NCBI RefSeq assembly: GCF_000425945.1
Contig: NZ_AUEK01000011.1
Coordinates: 62,001 to 126,000 of the forward strand
Source: Candidatus Solirubrobacter pratensis
GTDB taxonomy: Bacteria > Actinomycetota > Thermoleophilia > Solirubrobacterales > Solirubrobacteraceae
Direction of reading: 5' to 3'
Length of the DNA stretch: 64,000 bases
The translations under genes were made by a program, and so were the position numbers. Of this stretch, positions 8,630-16,702 are shown one piece after another; position 1 is the first letter of the stretch, and every line of letters begins with the position of its first letter. The notes under the pieces were generated by a model. It was given only the letters and a program-made list of their open reading frames with translations, did no database searches and was not told the DNA's origin.

Positions 8630-8775
8630 GCGCGCCATCGCCCCTCTGCGTTGGTGTCCCCGGGCGGATGGCCATACGCATAGACGAGCAGCTCCTCGTC
8701 GCCGTGGTTCGCCGTCTGAAGCGGCGTCCCGGCCGGAACGCCGACCACGCGACCGACCGGGACGCCCACCGCTCC
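8630..8775 (-). pseudogene. Possible cupin C-terminal remnant
   Basis: Between two minus-strand genes the reading frame encodes VVGVPAGTPLQTANHGDEEL followed by LVYAYGHPPGD. This matches the typical second cupin motif (VPAGTPHxxxNxGDEPL followed by a short beta strand). There is no start or ribosome-binding site, and an in-frame stop (that of the gene at 8782) lies just upstream. The frame also runs on without a break into the BON gene. I read it as a decayed gene end rather than an extended BON protein. Confidence 0.3.
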
Positions 8776-8781
8776 CCCACG

Positions 8782-9096
8782 TCAGTAGGAGCGCTGCAGC
8801 ACCGCGCGCACCTCCTCGGCGACGACGGCGTACATCATCGCGGCCGACTGCTCCTGGTCCAGCGCCGCGTTGTAGCCGACGAAGCAGCGATCGCGTTCGG
8901 CGATGGGCGCGGCGCACCAGTACCGGTACATCTCGTCGACGGCCGCCGCTTCCTGGCGCCACTCGGCGTAGTAGTCGAGCATCTCCTCGATCAGCTCATC
9001 GATCGCCAAGGGCAGCGGAGCGAGGACCGGAGAGCCCGGGAACATGTCTCGAATAGCCATGCGGGCATGGTCGGCTCTGTGAGGGTGAGCGGTCAT
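8782..9096 (-). CDS. Hypothetical protein
   Basis: A 104-residue soluble, acidic, mostly helical protein with aromatic-rich stretches (MLDYYAEWRQEAAAVDEMYR, YWCAAPIAERDRCFVGYN). No family is recognised. ATG 9096 is used here; ATG 9060 (MAIRDMFPGSP) is an equally possible start and neither has a clear ribosome-binding site. It lies 65 bp downstream of the LuxR-type regulator on the same strand. The gap contains the perfect 12-bp palindrome CACACGCGTGTG (9099-9110), which could be an operator. Confidence 0.5.
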   Translation of the reverse strand: MTAHPHRADHARMAIRDMFPGSPVLAPLPLAIDELIEEMLDYYAEWRQEAAAVDEMYRYWCAAPIAERDRCFVGYNAALDQEQSAAMMYAVVAEEVRAVLQRSY

Positions 9097-9098
9097 CA

Positions 9099-9110
9099 CA
9101 CACGCGTGTG
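9099..9110. promoter_or_regulatory. Perfect 12-bp palindrome upstream of the 8782-9096 gene
   Basis: CACACGCGTGTG sits immediately upstream of the small hypothetical gene and downstream of the LuxR-type regulator stop. A regulatory function is inferred only from symmetry and position. Confidence 0.3.
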
Positions 9111-9161
9111 ATCCGAGTTGGTGATTGGCGGCGGCCAGAGGGGTGTGCTGCCTCGGCTGGG

Positions 9162-11852
9162 TCAACGCGGTACGAGGAGCCCGCGTTCCCGTGCGCGTGC
9201 GACGGCTTGGCTGCGAGTGTGCGCGTCCAGCTTTGCGTAGATGTGGCGGAGGTGGGTCCGGACCGTATTGGCCGAGAGGTACAGCTCGGAGGCGATTTCG
9301 CCGGCTGTGAGGTCGCTGGGCAGATAGGTGAGCACGCGTCGTTCGGCGGGGCTGAGCTCGTCCGGAAGACGCTCCGCCTGGCCGCGGGGTGGCGGCGAGG
9401 ATCTGGCGAGCACGTCGAGCACCGGTGCAAGCAACTCGGGGTGGGCGGTGCGATGCCGAACGTGGTCGTTCAGCAGCTCTCGCGCGAGCGGGAGCACGAA
9501 GGGCAGGATGATCCGCCCCGGACCCGCAAGCTCGAGCGCCCGATCGAACGCGGCCTCCGCGGCGCGCGAGTCGCCGAGCCGCTTGCGCGCGACGGCCTCG
9601 TACAGCTGCGCCTGAATCCGTGCCCATCCGAGGCGATTCGGCTCCTCCGGGCGCTGGAATGCCGGTGCGAGGACGTCGACGGCAGCGTCAGGACTGCCCT
9701 CCGCCAGGAAGATCGCTGCCTCGGCGACCCGGATTGCCGTCCGGTCGCGAAACCGTGGAGCTACGCCCGCGAGAGCGGCGCGCGCGGCCACGGTGTCCCC
9801 AAGCCGAGCGTGCGTCTGCACCAGCCGGCTCCTCAGTTCTTCACTGAGCGCATGCTCGCCCGCGAGCAGCCTCTGTGTTCTCTCAGCGGCGGTGAACGCC
9901 GCCATGGCGTCCTCGACGCGGCCCTGCCCGAGGCGCAGCAGCCCCCGGCCGTAGTCGAGGGCGAACGCGAGACCTGGCTCGCCGTCCGCTGGGAGTGTGC
10001 ACTGCCGGCGGGCCAGCGACCGCTCGGCCTCCTCGAAGCGACCCATCCACACGAGTGCGGCGGCACGTGCGACAAAAGCGGCGCAGAGGACCGGATCATC
10101 GCCCCATCCGTGCGCCTCCGCTGTGGTCACCGCCTCATCGGCGAGCTCGATCACGACGGAGAGCCGTGACCCGGAAAGCAGAGATGCGATGCCGAGGCGA
10201 CCGAGACAGCCGATCTGCAGATACGGTCGTCGGATCCGGCGCGCCAGTGCGAGCGCTCGCTCGAGGTGGCAGCGCGAATCGTCCAAGCGCGACAACCACA
10301 GCTCGGCCGTGCCGAGATGCATCAGCGCCGTAGCGTGGAGATCCTTGTCGCGGGCAAGCTCGCCCGGCGTCGGCGCGGTCAATGCCGCCTCGAGCGATCG
10401 CCTCCCCTCCAACACGGCTTCCATGTCACCTTGCGAGGAAGCGAGCCACAGTCGCAGGCTGGCCAGGAGAAGGTCGAAGCGCCGCCTGCGCTTGGCGGGC
10501 ACCGTCGTAGCGAGCCGGAGCGCCTGGCCGATGTAGACATGCCCGTCCTCGAACAGGCCATCTGATATCGCGCCCGCGGCGGACGCGATGGCGAGCACCG
10601 GATCGGTCGCGTGCGTGTCGGCCGGAAAGGCGGCAAGCAGCACGCGCATCGTCGCCAGGCGACCGTCCAGGATGAGATCGAACGTGTGCTCGGCGAGCAG
10701 GCGGCTGGCATGCGGCCAGTCGCCGGCCGCCTGCGCGTGGCGAATCGCCTCGACGACGTACCCGCGCTGCTCGAACCACCGCGCCGCCGCGCGGTGCAGC
10801 GAGCTGATGATCGTCGGAGCGGTTCGCCGGAGCTCGAACTGCAGCAGCTCGGCGAACAAGTGGCAGTAGCGGAACCAGGTCCGGCCGGTGTCGACTGAGA
10901 TGATGAACGCGTTGGCGTCCTCGAGGCTTTGCAGGATCTGCTCAGAGCGCGAGCCGCCGGTGAGGAAGTCAGCCAATGGGCCGCTGACGCGCTCCAGCAG
11001 CGAGGTCCGCAACAGCAGGTCGCGCACCTCTGGGGGCTGCTGCTCGAGCACTTCCGCCATCAGGTATCCGGCGACGGTGCGCTCGCTCCCGCAGAATTCA
11101 GCGACGAACCGCTCAGGGTCCGGATGCTCGGCGAGTGCGATCACCGCGAGCCGCACTCCGGCGGCCCACCCCTCAGTTCGATGGTGCAGCGACTCCGCGG
11201 CGGCGTCTGAGAGGGTGAGCCCAGCCGCCTCGAGCAGGTCGCGCGTCTCGTCGGCCGAGAAGGCCAGATCCGCACGCCGAATCTCCGTCAGCCCACCTGC
11301 CACACGCAGACGGTGCAACCCGAGCCGCGGCTCGACGCGCGTGGCCAGCACCACCCGCAGCTTGGGCGGAAGGCGCTCCAGGAGCAGCTCCAGGCACTCG
11401 AGGGCGTCGGCCGAGTCGAGCTGGTGCAGGTTGTCGATGATCAGCAGGATCGGGTCCTCGAGCGCATCGAGCTCGGCCAGCAGTCGCTCGACGACCGCGC
11501 GGCCGCGGAAGCTCGGCGCCGGGCTGAGGGGCTCCACCAAGCGATCTCCGCCGACCGTACGCGCCAACGCCTCGATCAGGGCCAGCCAGAAGTGCTGCCC
11601 ATCGCGTTCGCCGCGCTCGACCGACACCCACGCCACTCGATCGCCGAGCTCCTCCGCCTCGACCCACGTGCGCAACAGCGTCGACTTGCCGCTGCCCGGG
11701 TGGCCGCAGACCAGCACGACCCCGGTCACGGGCGGCCCTGACAGCCGTTTGAACAGCCGCCGGCGGTAGACCAGCGCCTGCCTCGGAGACGACTGGTCCG
11801 AAGCGTGCGGTCGGCCGCGCGCCGGTGTCACCGCTCCATCCGCTCGTGTCAT
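9162..11852 (-). CDS. Large LuxR-family (MalT/LAL-type) ATP-dependent transcriptional regulator
   Basis: An 896-residue STAND-type activator. Walker A is GHPGSGKST (residues 50-58), and a Walker B-like ILLIIDNLHQL follows near residue 130. A long alpha-helical TPR-like central region occupies about residues 400-800. The C-terminal LuxR HTH contains LSPAERRVLTYLPSDLTAGE and ELYLSANTVRTHLRHIYAKL. Such proteins couple ligand and ATP binding to oligomerisation and promoter activation. I chose ATG 11852 (AAGG about 10 nt upstream) because the longer open frame to 12020 adds only low-complexity sequence. Neighbours do not identify the regulon; the divergent amidase at 12196 is the nearest candidate. 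Confidence 0.88.
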   Translation of the reverse strand: MTRADGAVTPARGRPHASDQSSPRQALVYRRRLFKRLSGPPVTGVVLVCGHPGSGKSTLLRTWVEAEELGDRVAWVSVERGERDGQHFWLALIEALARTVGGDRLVEPLSPAPSFRGRAVVERLLAELDALEDPILLIIDNLHQLDSADALECLELLLERLPPKLRVVLATRVEPRLGLHRLRVAGGLTEIRRADLAFSADETRDLLEAAGLTLSDAAAESLHHRTEGWAAGVRLAVIALAEHPDPERFVAEFCGSERTVAGYLMAEVLEQQPPEVRDLLLRTSLLERVSGPLADFLTGGSRSEQILQSLEDANAFIISVDTGRTWFRYCHLFAELLQFELRRTAPTIISSLHRAAARWFEQRGYVVEAIRHAQAAGDWPHASRLLAEHTFDLILDGRLATMRVLLAAFPADTHATDPVLAIASAAGAISDGLFEDGHVYIGQALRLATTVPAKRRRRFDLLLASLRLWLASSQGDMEAVLEGRRSLEAALTAPTPGELARDKDLHATALMHLGTAELWLSRLDDSRCHLERALALARRIRRPYLQIGCLGRLGIASLLSGSRLSVVIELADEAVTTAEAHGWGDDPVLCAAFVARAAALVWMGRFEEAERSLARRQCTLPADGEPGLAFALDYGRGLLRLGQGRVEDAMAAFTAAERTQRLLAGEHALSEELRSRLVQTHARLGDTVAARAALAGVAPRFRDRTAIRVAEAAIFLAEGSPDAAVDVLAPAFQRPEEPNRLGWARIQAQLYEAVARKRLGDSRAAEAAFDRALELAGPGRIILPFVLPLARELLNDHVRHRTAHPELLAPVLDVLARSSPPPRGQAERLPDELSPAERRVLTYLPSDLTAGEIASELYLSANTVRTHLRHIYAKLDAHTRSQAVARARERGLLVPR

Positions 11853-12195
11853 CTCGCGCCTTGACGCTGGCGGCGGCACGCGCGCAGCACACCTGCTCGT
11901 GAGCCGGGCGAAAGCTGCTCTACGACCCGGTGGACGTGCGGCACGCAGCGCCTCCTCGGCGCCATCGGGTGGCGAGCTCTGCGGCCACATCGCCTCTGCG
12001 GCCGCGGACCGCCGCTCCACTGGTCACCAAGCCGACGCGACGCTGGGCGGCGGCAGCGGCGCCGAGGCGAGCGGGATACGCTCGGGCGGATCCATGCGCC
12101 GGCGCCGGGCCGGCGCTGATCAGCCCGCAGACGCATCTCGAGATGTTGCTTCCCGAGGCGACGTGGCGTGGTGAATTCCGGATCGTGAGGCCGTG
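11853..12195. other. Intergenic region between the LuxR regulator and amidase, no recognisable feature
   Basis: 343 bp separating divergent genes. It must contain the promoters of the regulator and the amidase, but I find no convincing -35/-10 pair, conserved palindrome or small gene. Open frames here are low-complexity Arg/Ala/Pro and do not resemble known proteins. Confidence 0.4.
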
Positions 12196-13701
12196 ATGGC
12201 GCTACAGCACGAGATCTTCGATGCGACGACGGTGGAGCTCGCCCACCGGATCAGGACTCGCGACGTCTCGCCGGTGGAGGTGATGGATGCCACGATCGCC
12301 GCGATCGAGGCCGACAACGAGCGCCTGAACGCGTTCGTGCACCTCGCCTTCGAGGAGGCGCGGGAACGGGCGCAGGCGGCGGAGCGGGAGGTGTCGTCCG
12401 GGGCGAAGCTCGGGCCGCTTCACGGGGTGCCGACGGCGATGAAGGACCTCTTCGACTTCAAGCCCGGCTGGCCGAGCACCTTCGGCGGCGTGCGCGCGCT
12501 CAAGGACTATGTCCCGGACTTCTACTGTGCCTGGGCCGAGCGGATGGAGCAGGCCGGGGCGATTATCCTCGGCAAGACCAATAGCCCGGTGATGGGCTTC
12601 CGCGGCACTTGCGACAACCCCCTGTTCGGCCCCACCCGCAACCCATTCGACCCCGTGCGCAACACCGGCGGATCGTCGGGCGGCAGCGCTGCGGCGGTTG
12701 CCGCCGGCCTCCTCACCGTCGCCGAGGGCACGGACGGCGGCGGATCGGTGCGCATCCCCGCCGCGTGGTGCGGCGTGTACGGCTACAAGCAGTCGTTCGG
12801 GCGCGTGCCGTACATCGCACGACCGAACGCGTTCACGGGGCTGCACCCGTTCCTGTTCGAAGGAGCGATCACACGCACCGTGGAGGATGCCGCCCTCGTG
12901 ATCGACGCGATCTCCGGCTACGACCCGCGCGATCCCTTTTCACTCGATGAGCGCGCCGACCTCCTGCCGGCCGTGAGGCAGCCGATCAGCGGCTGGAGGA
13001 TTGCGTACAGCCCGGCCTTCGACGTCTTCCCGGTCGATCCCGCGGTCGCCGGCGTCGTCGCCGAAGCCGTGCGCGCGTTCGAACTGGCAGGCGCGCACGT
13101 CGAGGAGGTCCGGCTCGGGATCACGCACGACCAGCGCGAGCTCAGCGACCTCTGGTGCCGCCTGATCACCCCGATCAACGTGGCGACCTTCGAGACCTTC
13201 AAGCGCAACGGGCTCGACCTTCTGGCCGACCATCGCGACGACTTTCCGCCCGAGTACCTGCGCTGGATCGACGCCGGCTACGAGCTGCGAACCCCGCAGC
13301 TGATGCGCGACGAGGAGATCAGGACCGAGATCTACGACGCCATCCAGGGGGTGCTCGCCGATCACGACCTCCTCGTCACACCGACCCTGGCGTGTCTGCC
13401 CGTGGAGAACGCCGCCGACGGCAACACGAAGGGACCCAGCCGCATCGGCGACGTCGCGGTCGACCCGCTGATCGGGTGGTGTCTCACGTACCCCGTCAAC
13501 TTCTCCGGCCACCCCGCCGCCTCCATCCCTGCCGGCATGATCGACGGACTCCCGGTCGGCATGCAGCTGATCGGCCGCCGCTACGCCGACGCCGACGTCC
13601 TCGCCGCCAGCGCCGCCATCGAGCGGATCAGACCGTGGCGCGACACCTACCGATCAGCACGGGCGGTGACCGCTTCCCTCCAGCAGCCGGCGACGCATTG
13701 A
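12196..13701 (+). CDS. Amidase signature family hydrolase
   Basis: A 501-residue amidase with the complete Ser-cisSer-Lys triad: Lys83 (TAMKD), cis-Ser160 in NTGGSSGGSAAAV and nucleophile Ser184 in GTDGGGSVRIPAA. It hydrolyses C-N bonds of amides. Related enzymes include aryl amidases, 6-aminohexanoate-cyclic-dimer hydrolase and GatA, and there is no GatB/GatC context here. ATG 12196 directly follows an in-frame GTG (12193) and has GAGG about 6 nt upstream. No signal peptide, so cytoplasmic. It stands alone, divergent from the large LuxR-type activator, which could regulate it. Confidence 0.9.
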   Translation: MALQHEIFDATTVELAHRIRTRDVSPVEVMDATIAAIEADNERLNAFVHLAFEEARERAQAAEREVSSGAKLGPLHGVPTAMKDLFDFKPGWPSTFGGVRALKDYVPDFYCAWAERMEQAGAIILGKTNSPVMGFRGTCDNPLFGPTRNPFDPVRNTGGSSGGSAAAVAAGLLTVAEGTDGGGSVRIPAAWCGVYGYKQSFGRVPYIARPNAFTGLHPFLFEGAITRTVEDAALVIDAISGYDPRDPFSLDERADLLPAVRQPISGWRIAYSPAFDVFPVDPAVAGVVAEAVRAFELAGAHVEEVRLGITHDQRELSDLWCRLITPINVATFETFKRNGLDLLADHRDDFPPEYLRWIDAGYELRTPQLMRDEEIRTEIYDAIQGVLADHDLLVTPTLACLPVENAADGNTKGPSRIGDVAVDPLIGWCLTYPVNFSGHPAASIPAGMIDGLPVGMQLIGRRYADADVLAASAAIERIRPWRDTYRSARAVTASLQQPATH

Positions 13702-13734
13702 TCGCGGGCCGCGCGGTCAGATGAGTCGAGCGGC

Positions 13735-14139
13735 GGCTGGGGCGTCGCGATCTCCACCGACACCGCGCTTGCGGTGGGCGCATTGGCCATCGCCGCCCCG
13801 CGTGCCGCGCGGCTGCGCGTGTACATGCTCACGCTCCTGGTCGTCGACGACGTTGTCGCCCTGCTCGTCGTGAGCCTCGTCTACCCGGGTAATCTCGACG
13901 CCGCGGCAGTGATCGTCGCGGCCGGCTCGCTTACGCTCCTGCTGTCCATGCGTGCGATCGCGGCCCGCCAGTCCCCCGCCCGCGGCGACTCCACCGCCGC
14001 GCTGACACCCCTGTCGGTCCTCACGGGCGTCGCGCTGCTCGCACCGGCGCTGGCGGTCGCGGCTCTCGCACCGCGTCGTACCGCCCGCGTCAGGCGCGGC
14101 GCCCGCCGTGTCGTCACGTCGCCCTGCCCGGCGCGATGA
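13735..14139 (+). pseudogene. nhaA: NhaA Na+/H+ antiporter remnant (internal fragment)
   Basis: Directly after the amidase stop, in the same frame, the sequence reads GWGVAISTDTALAVGALAIA and then YMLTLLVVDDVVALLVVSL. These match the NhaA core (GWG..ATDIAFALG, and the paired Asp of ..VVDDIGAI.. that carry ion transport). There is no start codon or N-terminal third, and the conserved C-terminal half is absent; the frame drifts into Ala/Arg-rich sequence and ends at 14139, overlapping the MOSC start. Full NhaA is about 390-450 residues, so this is an inactive relic. Loss of both ends suggests recombination rather than a single point mutation. Confidence 0.6.
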
Positions 14140-15848
14140 GCGGGCGGCTGCTGTCGGTCAATGTCGGGCACCCGCGCGAGGTGACCTGGCAGGGCAAGAC
14201 GGTCCGCACGGCGATCTGGAAGGAGCCGGTGAACGGTCCGCAGATGGTGCGGCGGATCAACATCGACGGCGACGACCAGGCCGACCGGCTCGCGCACGGT
14301 GGCGAGCACCGCGCCGTCTTCATCTATCAGATCGATTCCTACGCCTACTGGAAGCGCGAGCTCGGTCGCGACGACTTCACCTACGGGCAGTTCGGCGAGA
14401 ACTTCACCGTCGACGGCCTCGCCGATGACGAGGTCTGCATCGGCGACCGCTACCGCATCGGCGGCGCGCTGTTCGAGGTCACCCAGCCGCGCGTGACCTG
14501 CTACCGCGTCGGCATCCGCATGGAGAACCCGGCGATGCCGACGCTGCTGGTCGCCCACCACCGCCCGGGCTTCTACTTCCGCGTGCTCGAAGAGGGATCG
14601 GTGGAGGCCGGCGACGCGATCGTGAAAGCCGCCGACGGGCGGGAACGTCTGACGGTCGCGCAGATCGACGCGCTGCTCTACCTGCCCGGCAAGTCGCGTA
14701 CGCAGCTCGAACGCGCGCTGCGCGTGCCGGCGCTGAGCGAGGGCTGGAAGGGCAGCTTCCGCGAGCTGCTCGCCAAGGGCTCCGAGGCACCCGCGCCCGC
14801 CTGGCCCGGGTTCCGGCCGCTCCGTGTCGCGGAGATCCGTCGCGAGAGCACCACGGTCACCTCGTTCCGGCTCGTACCGGCCGGCGACGCGGCGCCCAGT
14901 CCGAAGGCGAATGCCGGGCAGTACCTCACGCTTCGCCTGCGACCGGACGCCGGCGCGCCGCCGCTGATCCGCAGCTACTCGCTGTCCGGCCTCCCGGATG
15001 AGCACGGCTACCGGATCAGCGTCAAGCGCGAAGGGGCCGGCAGCCGCTACCTCCATGACCACGTCGTGGTCGGCGACCTGCTCGACGGCGCCGCCCCGCG
15101 CGGCAGCTTCGTCCTGCGCGACGGGAGCCGCCCGGTCGTGCTGATCAGCGCCGGCGTCGGCGCCACCCCGGTCCTCGCGATGCTCCACGCGCTCGCCCGC
15201 AGGCACACGACGCGCACGGTCTGGTGGCTGCACGGCGCGCGCAACCACGACGAGCACGCCTTCGGCGGCGAGACCGACGCGCTCCTCGCCGCGCTCCCCG
15301 ACAGCCACCGCGTCGTCGCCTACAGCCGTCCCGGCGCCGGGGAGACCGACTGCGACCTCGTCGGGCGACTCGACCTCGCCGTGCTCGAGCACGCCGGCGT
15401 CCCGAAGGACGCCGACTACTACCTCTGTGGCCCCGACGCCTTCATGCGCGCCATCGGCGCCGCGCTCACCGCCCGCGGTGTCCCGCCCGAGCGCGTGGCC
15501 ACCGAGACCTTCGGCTCAGTCCCCATCCACGCCTCCGGCATCGTCAAAGCCGGCGACCGCCCGCCGCATCCACCCGACGGCCCACCCGGCACAGGCCCGG
15601 TCATCACCTTCGTACGCAGCAACGTCACCGCCGCCTGGGACCACCGCTACTCCAGCCTGCTCGACTTCGCCGAGGCCTGCGACGTCCCCGTCGGGTTCGG
15701 CTGCCGCAACGGCGTCTGCCACAACTGCGAAAGCGGCCTGCTCGCGGGCGAGGTCGACTACAGCCCCGACCCGCTGGAGGCGCCTCCCGACGGCCGGATC
15801 CTCGTCTGCTGCAGCCGGCCCTCGTCCGAGCTTACGCTCGACCTCTAA
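14136..15848 (+). CDS. MOSC domain - ferredoxin-NADP reductase - [2Fe-2S] ferredoxin fusion oxidoreductase
   Basis: A 570-residue three-domain protein. Residues about 1-210 form a YiiM-like MOSC domain, a predicted sulfur/molybdopterin-binding module (DRLAHGGEHRAVFIYQ, YGQFGENFTVDGL, and Cys in TQPRVTCYRVG). Residues about 230-460 form an FAD/NAD(P) reductase (RSYSLSG FAD motif, ISAGVGATPVLAML NAD motif, DADYYLCGPDAFM). Residues about 480-570 form a plant-type ferredoxin with FGCRNGVCHNCESG (Cx4Cx2C) and a fourth Cys in ILVCCSRP. The order suggests electrons pass from NAD(P)H via FAD and the cluster to an oxidised N-hydroxylated or sulfur substrate at the MOSC domain. Single-gene transcription unit. 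Confidence 0.87.
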   Translation: MSGRLLSVNVGHPREVTWQGKTVRTAIWKEPVNGPQMVRRINIDGDDQADRLAHGGEHRAVFIYQIDSYAYWKRELGRDDFTYGQFGENFTVDGLADDEVCIGDRYRIGGALFEVTQPRVTCYRVGIRMENPAMPTLLVAHHRPGFYFRVLEEGSVEAGDAIVKAADGRERLTVAQIDALLYLPGKSRTQLERALRVPALSEGWKGSFRELLAKGSEAPAPAWPGFRPLRVAEIRRESTTVTSFRLVPAGDAAPSPKANAGQYLTLRLRPDAGAPPLIRSYSLSGLPDEHGYRISVKREGAGSRYLHDHVVVGDLLDGAAPRGSFVLRDGSRPVVLISAGVGATPVLAMLHALARRHTTRTVWWLHGARNHDEHAFGGETDALLAALPDSHRVVAYSRPGAGETDCDLVGRLDLAVLEHAGVPKDADYYLCGPDAFMRAIGAALTARGVPPERVATETFGSVPIHASGIVKAGDRPPHPPDGPPGTGPVITFVRSNVTAAWDHRYSSLLDFAEACDVPVGFGCRNGVCHNCESGLLAGEVDYSPDPLEAPPDGRILVCCSRPSSELTLDL

Positions 15849-16034
15849 GACCTCTCCCGGTCATGGTCGCATCGCCGCAAGAGCGCACCGAACGACTTGC
15901 GTGACCACCCAGCGCGGCATTCCTTCCCGGGGTCATGATCCCCCGGAACCGGTCGCGGATGCGTCATGGGCGCCGGCTTGCGCCGCGCGCGCGGTTCTGA
16001 GAGGTTCGGATCGCCAGCAGCAGGAAGGAGCGTC

Positions 16035-16430
16035 GTGGCTGATCGGGCGTTGTTCATCGGGTTCGGAGCCCCCGTCCGCGGTCGCGAGGAGCGCGCGGTG
16101 GAGGTCTTCAACGAGGTCGTCGACATGTTCGGGCGCATGCGGTCCGACGGGCGGATCGAGGGGATGGAGGTGGCGCTGCTCGATCCGCATGGCGGTGACC
16201 TCGGCGGGTTCTTCATGGTCCACGGCAGCGCGGACCAGTGCGCTGCGCTGCAGAACGACGAGGAGTTCCGCCGCGCGACCATCGACGCGAGCCTGATCGT
16301 CGAGAACTTCGGCGTCGTGCCCGCGGTGGTCGGCGAAGGGGTCGGCCGCCAGATGGCGATGTACAGCGAGGCGGTGAAGAAGGTCGGCGTCGGCGCGCAC
16401 GCGCTCGCGGGCGCGCACAACGGCGGCTGA
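16035..16430 (+). CDS. Conserved hypothetical protein, probable dimeric alpha/beta-barrel fold
   Basis: A 131-residue soluble protein beginning VADRALFIGFGAPVRGREE. GTG 16035 is preceded by AGGAAGGAG about 5 nt upstream, which fixes the start against the longer open frame. The pattern (strand, helix EVFNEVVDMFGRM, strand GMEVALLDPHGGDLGGFFMV, then EEFRRATIDASLIVENFGVV) looks like a ferredoxin-like dimeric barrel of the EthD/YCII kind. I do not recognise a named family or function. It is isolated between the MOSC fusion and a repeat-containing gap. Confidence 0.75.
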   Translation: MADRALFIGFGAPVRGREERAVEVFNEVVDMFGRMRSDGRIEGMEVALLDPHGGDLGGFFMVHGSADQCAALQNDEEFRRATIDASLIVENFGVVPAVVGEGVGRQMAMYSEAVKKVGVGAHALAGAHNGG

Positions 16431-16516
16431 TCGCGATCGCCCGGGGCGCCCTGACCGTGATGCCCGGCGGTCGGGGCGCCGCGCGCACCTCGCGGGTGCG
16501 TTGCCGGATCGGCGAA

Positions 16517-16626
16517 GACCCGCATCCCTTCCCGCGCAGTTCGCCGATCTCGCACTCGAACGATCACACGGCCTCGCGAACCGCGCAGGCAAACGGACCG
16601 ACTCCCGAACCAGCGCAGTTCGGCGG
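16517..16626 (+). repeat. Partial copy of dispersed intergenic element (copy R1)
   Basis: Two segments belong to the repeat family described at 32263-32498. Positions 16517-16549 match the element terminus (ACCCGCATCCCTTCCCGCGC then AGTTCGCCGATC). Positions 16561-16626 match its right arm (GATCACACGGCCTCGCGAAC then CGCGCAGGCAAAC). The right-arm half is also present at 27694-27759 on the opposite strand with only scattered mismatches. Confidence 0.6.
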
Positions 16627-16702
16627 CCCCGAGGAGCCGCCGCACGCGAAGACCGCGCCGGCGCGCGGAGAGCGGCGCCGGACGCCGGCGCGGCCCCGGA
16701 GA

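Noticed and set aside
8578-8769. N-terminal extension of the BON-domain protein
   Set aside because: A strong ribosome-binding site sits directly before ATG 8577. The extension carries cupin-like sequence unrelated to BON proteins, so it is treated as a separate relic.
11853-12020. Longer start for the LuxR-type regulator
   Set aside because: The additional 56 residues are low-complexity Arg/Ala/Pro and precede the usual N-terminus of this family. No ribosome-binding site.
12196-13701. Amidase as GatA of the tRNA amidotransferase
   Set aside because: No gatB or gatC nearby, and the length and C-terminus fit stand-alone amidases better.
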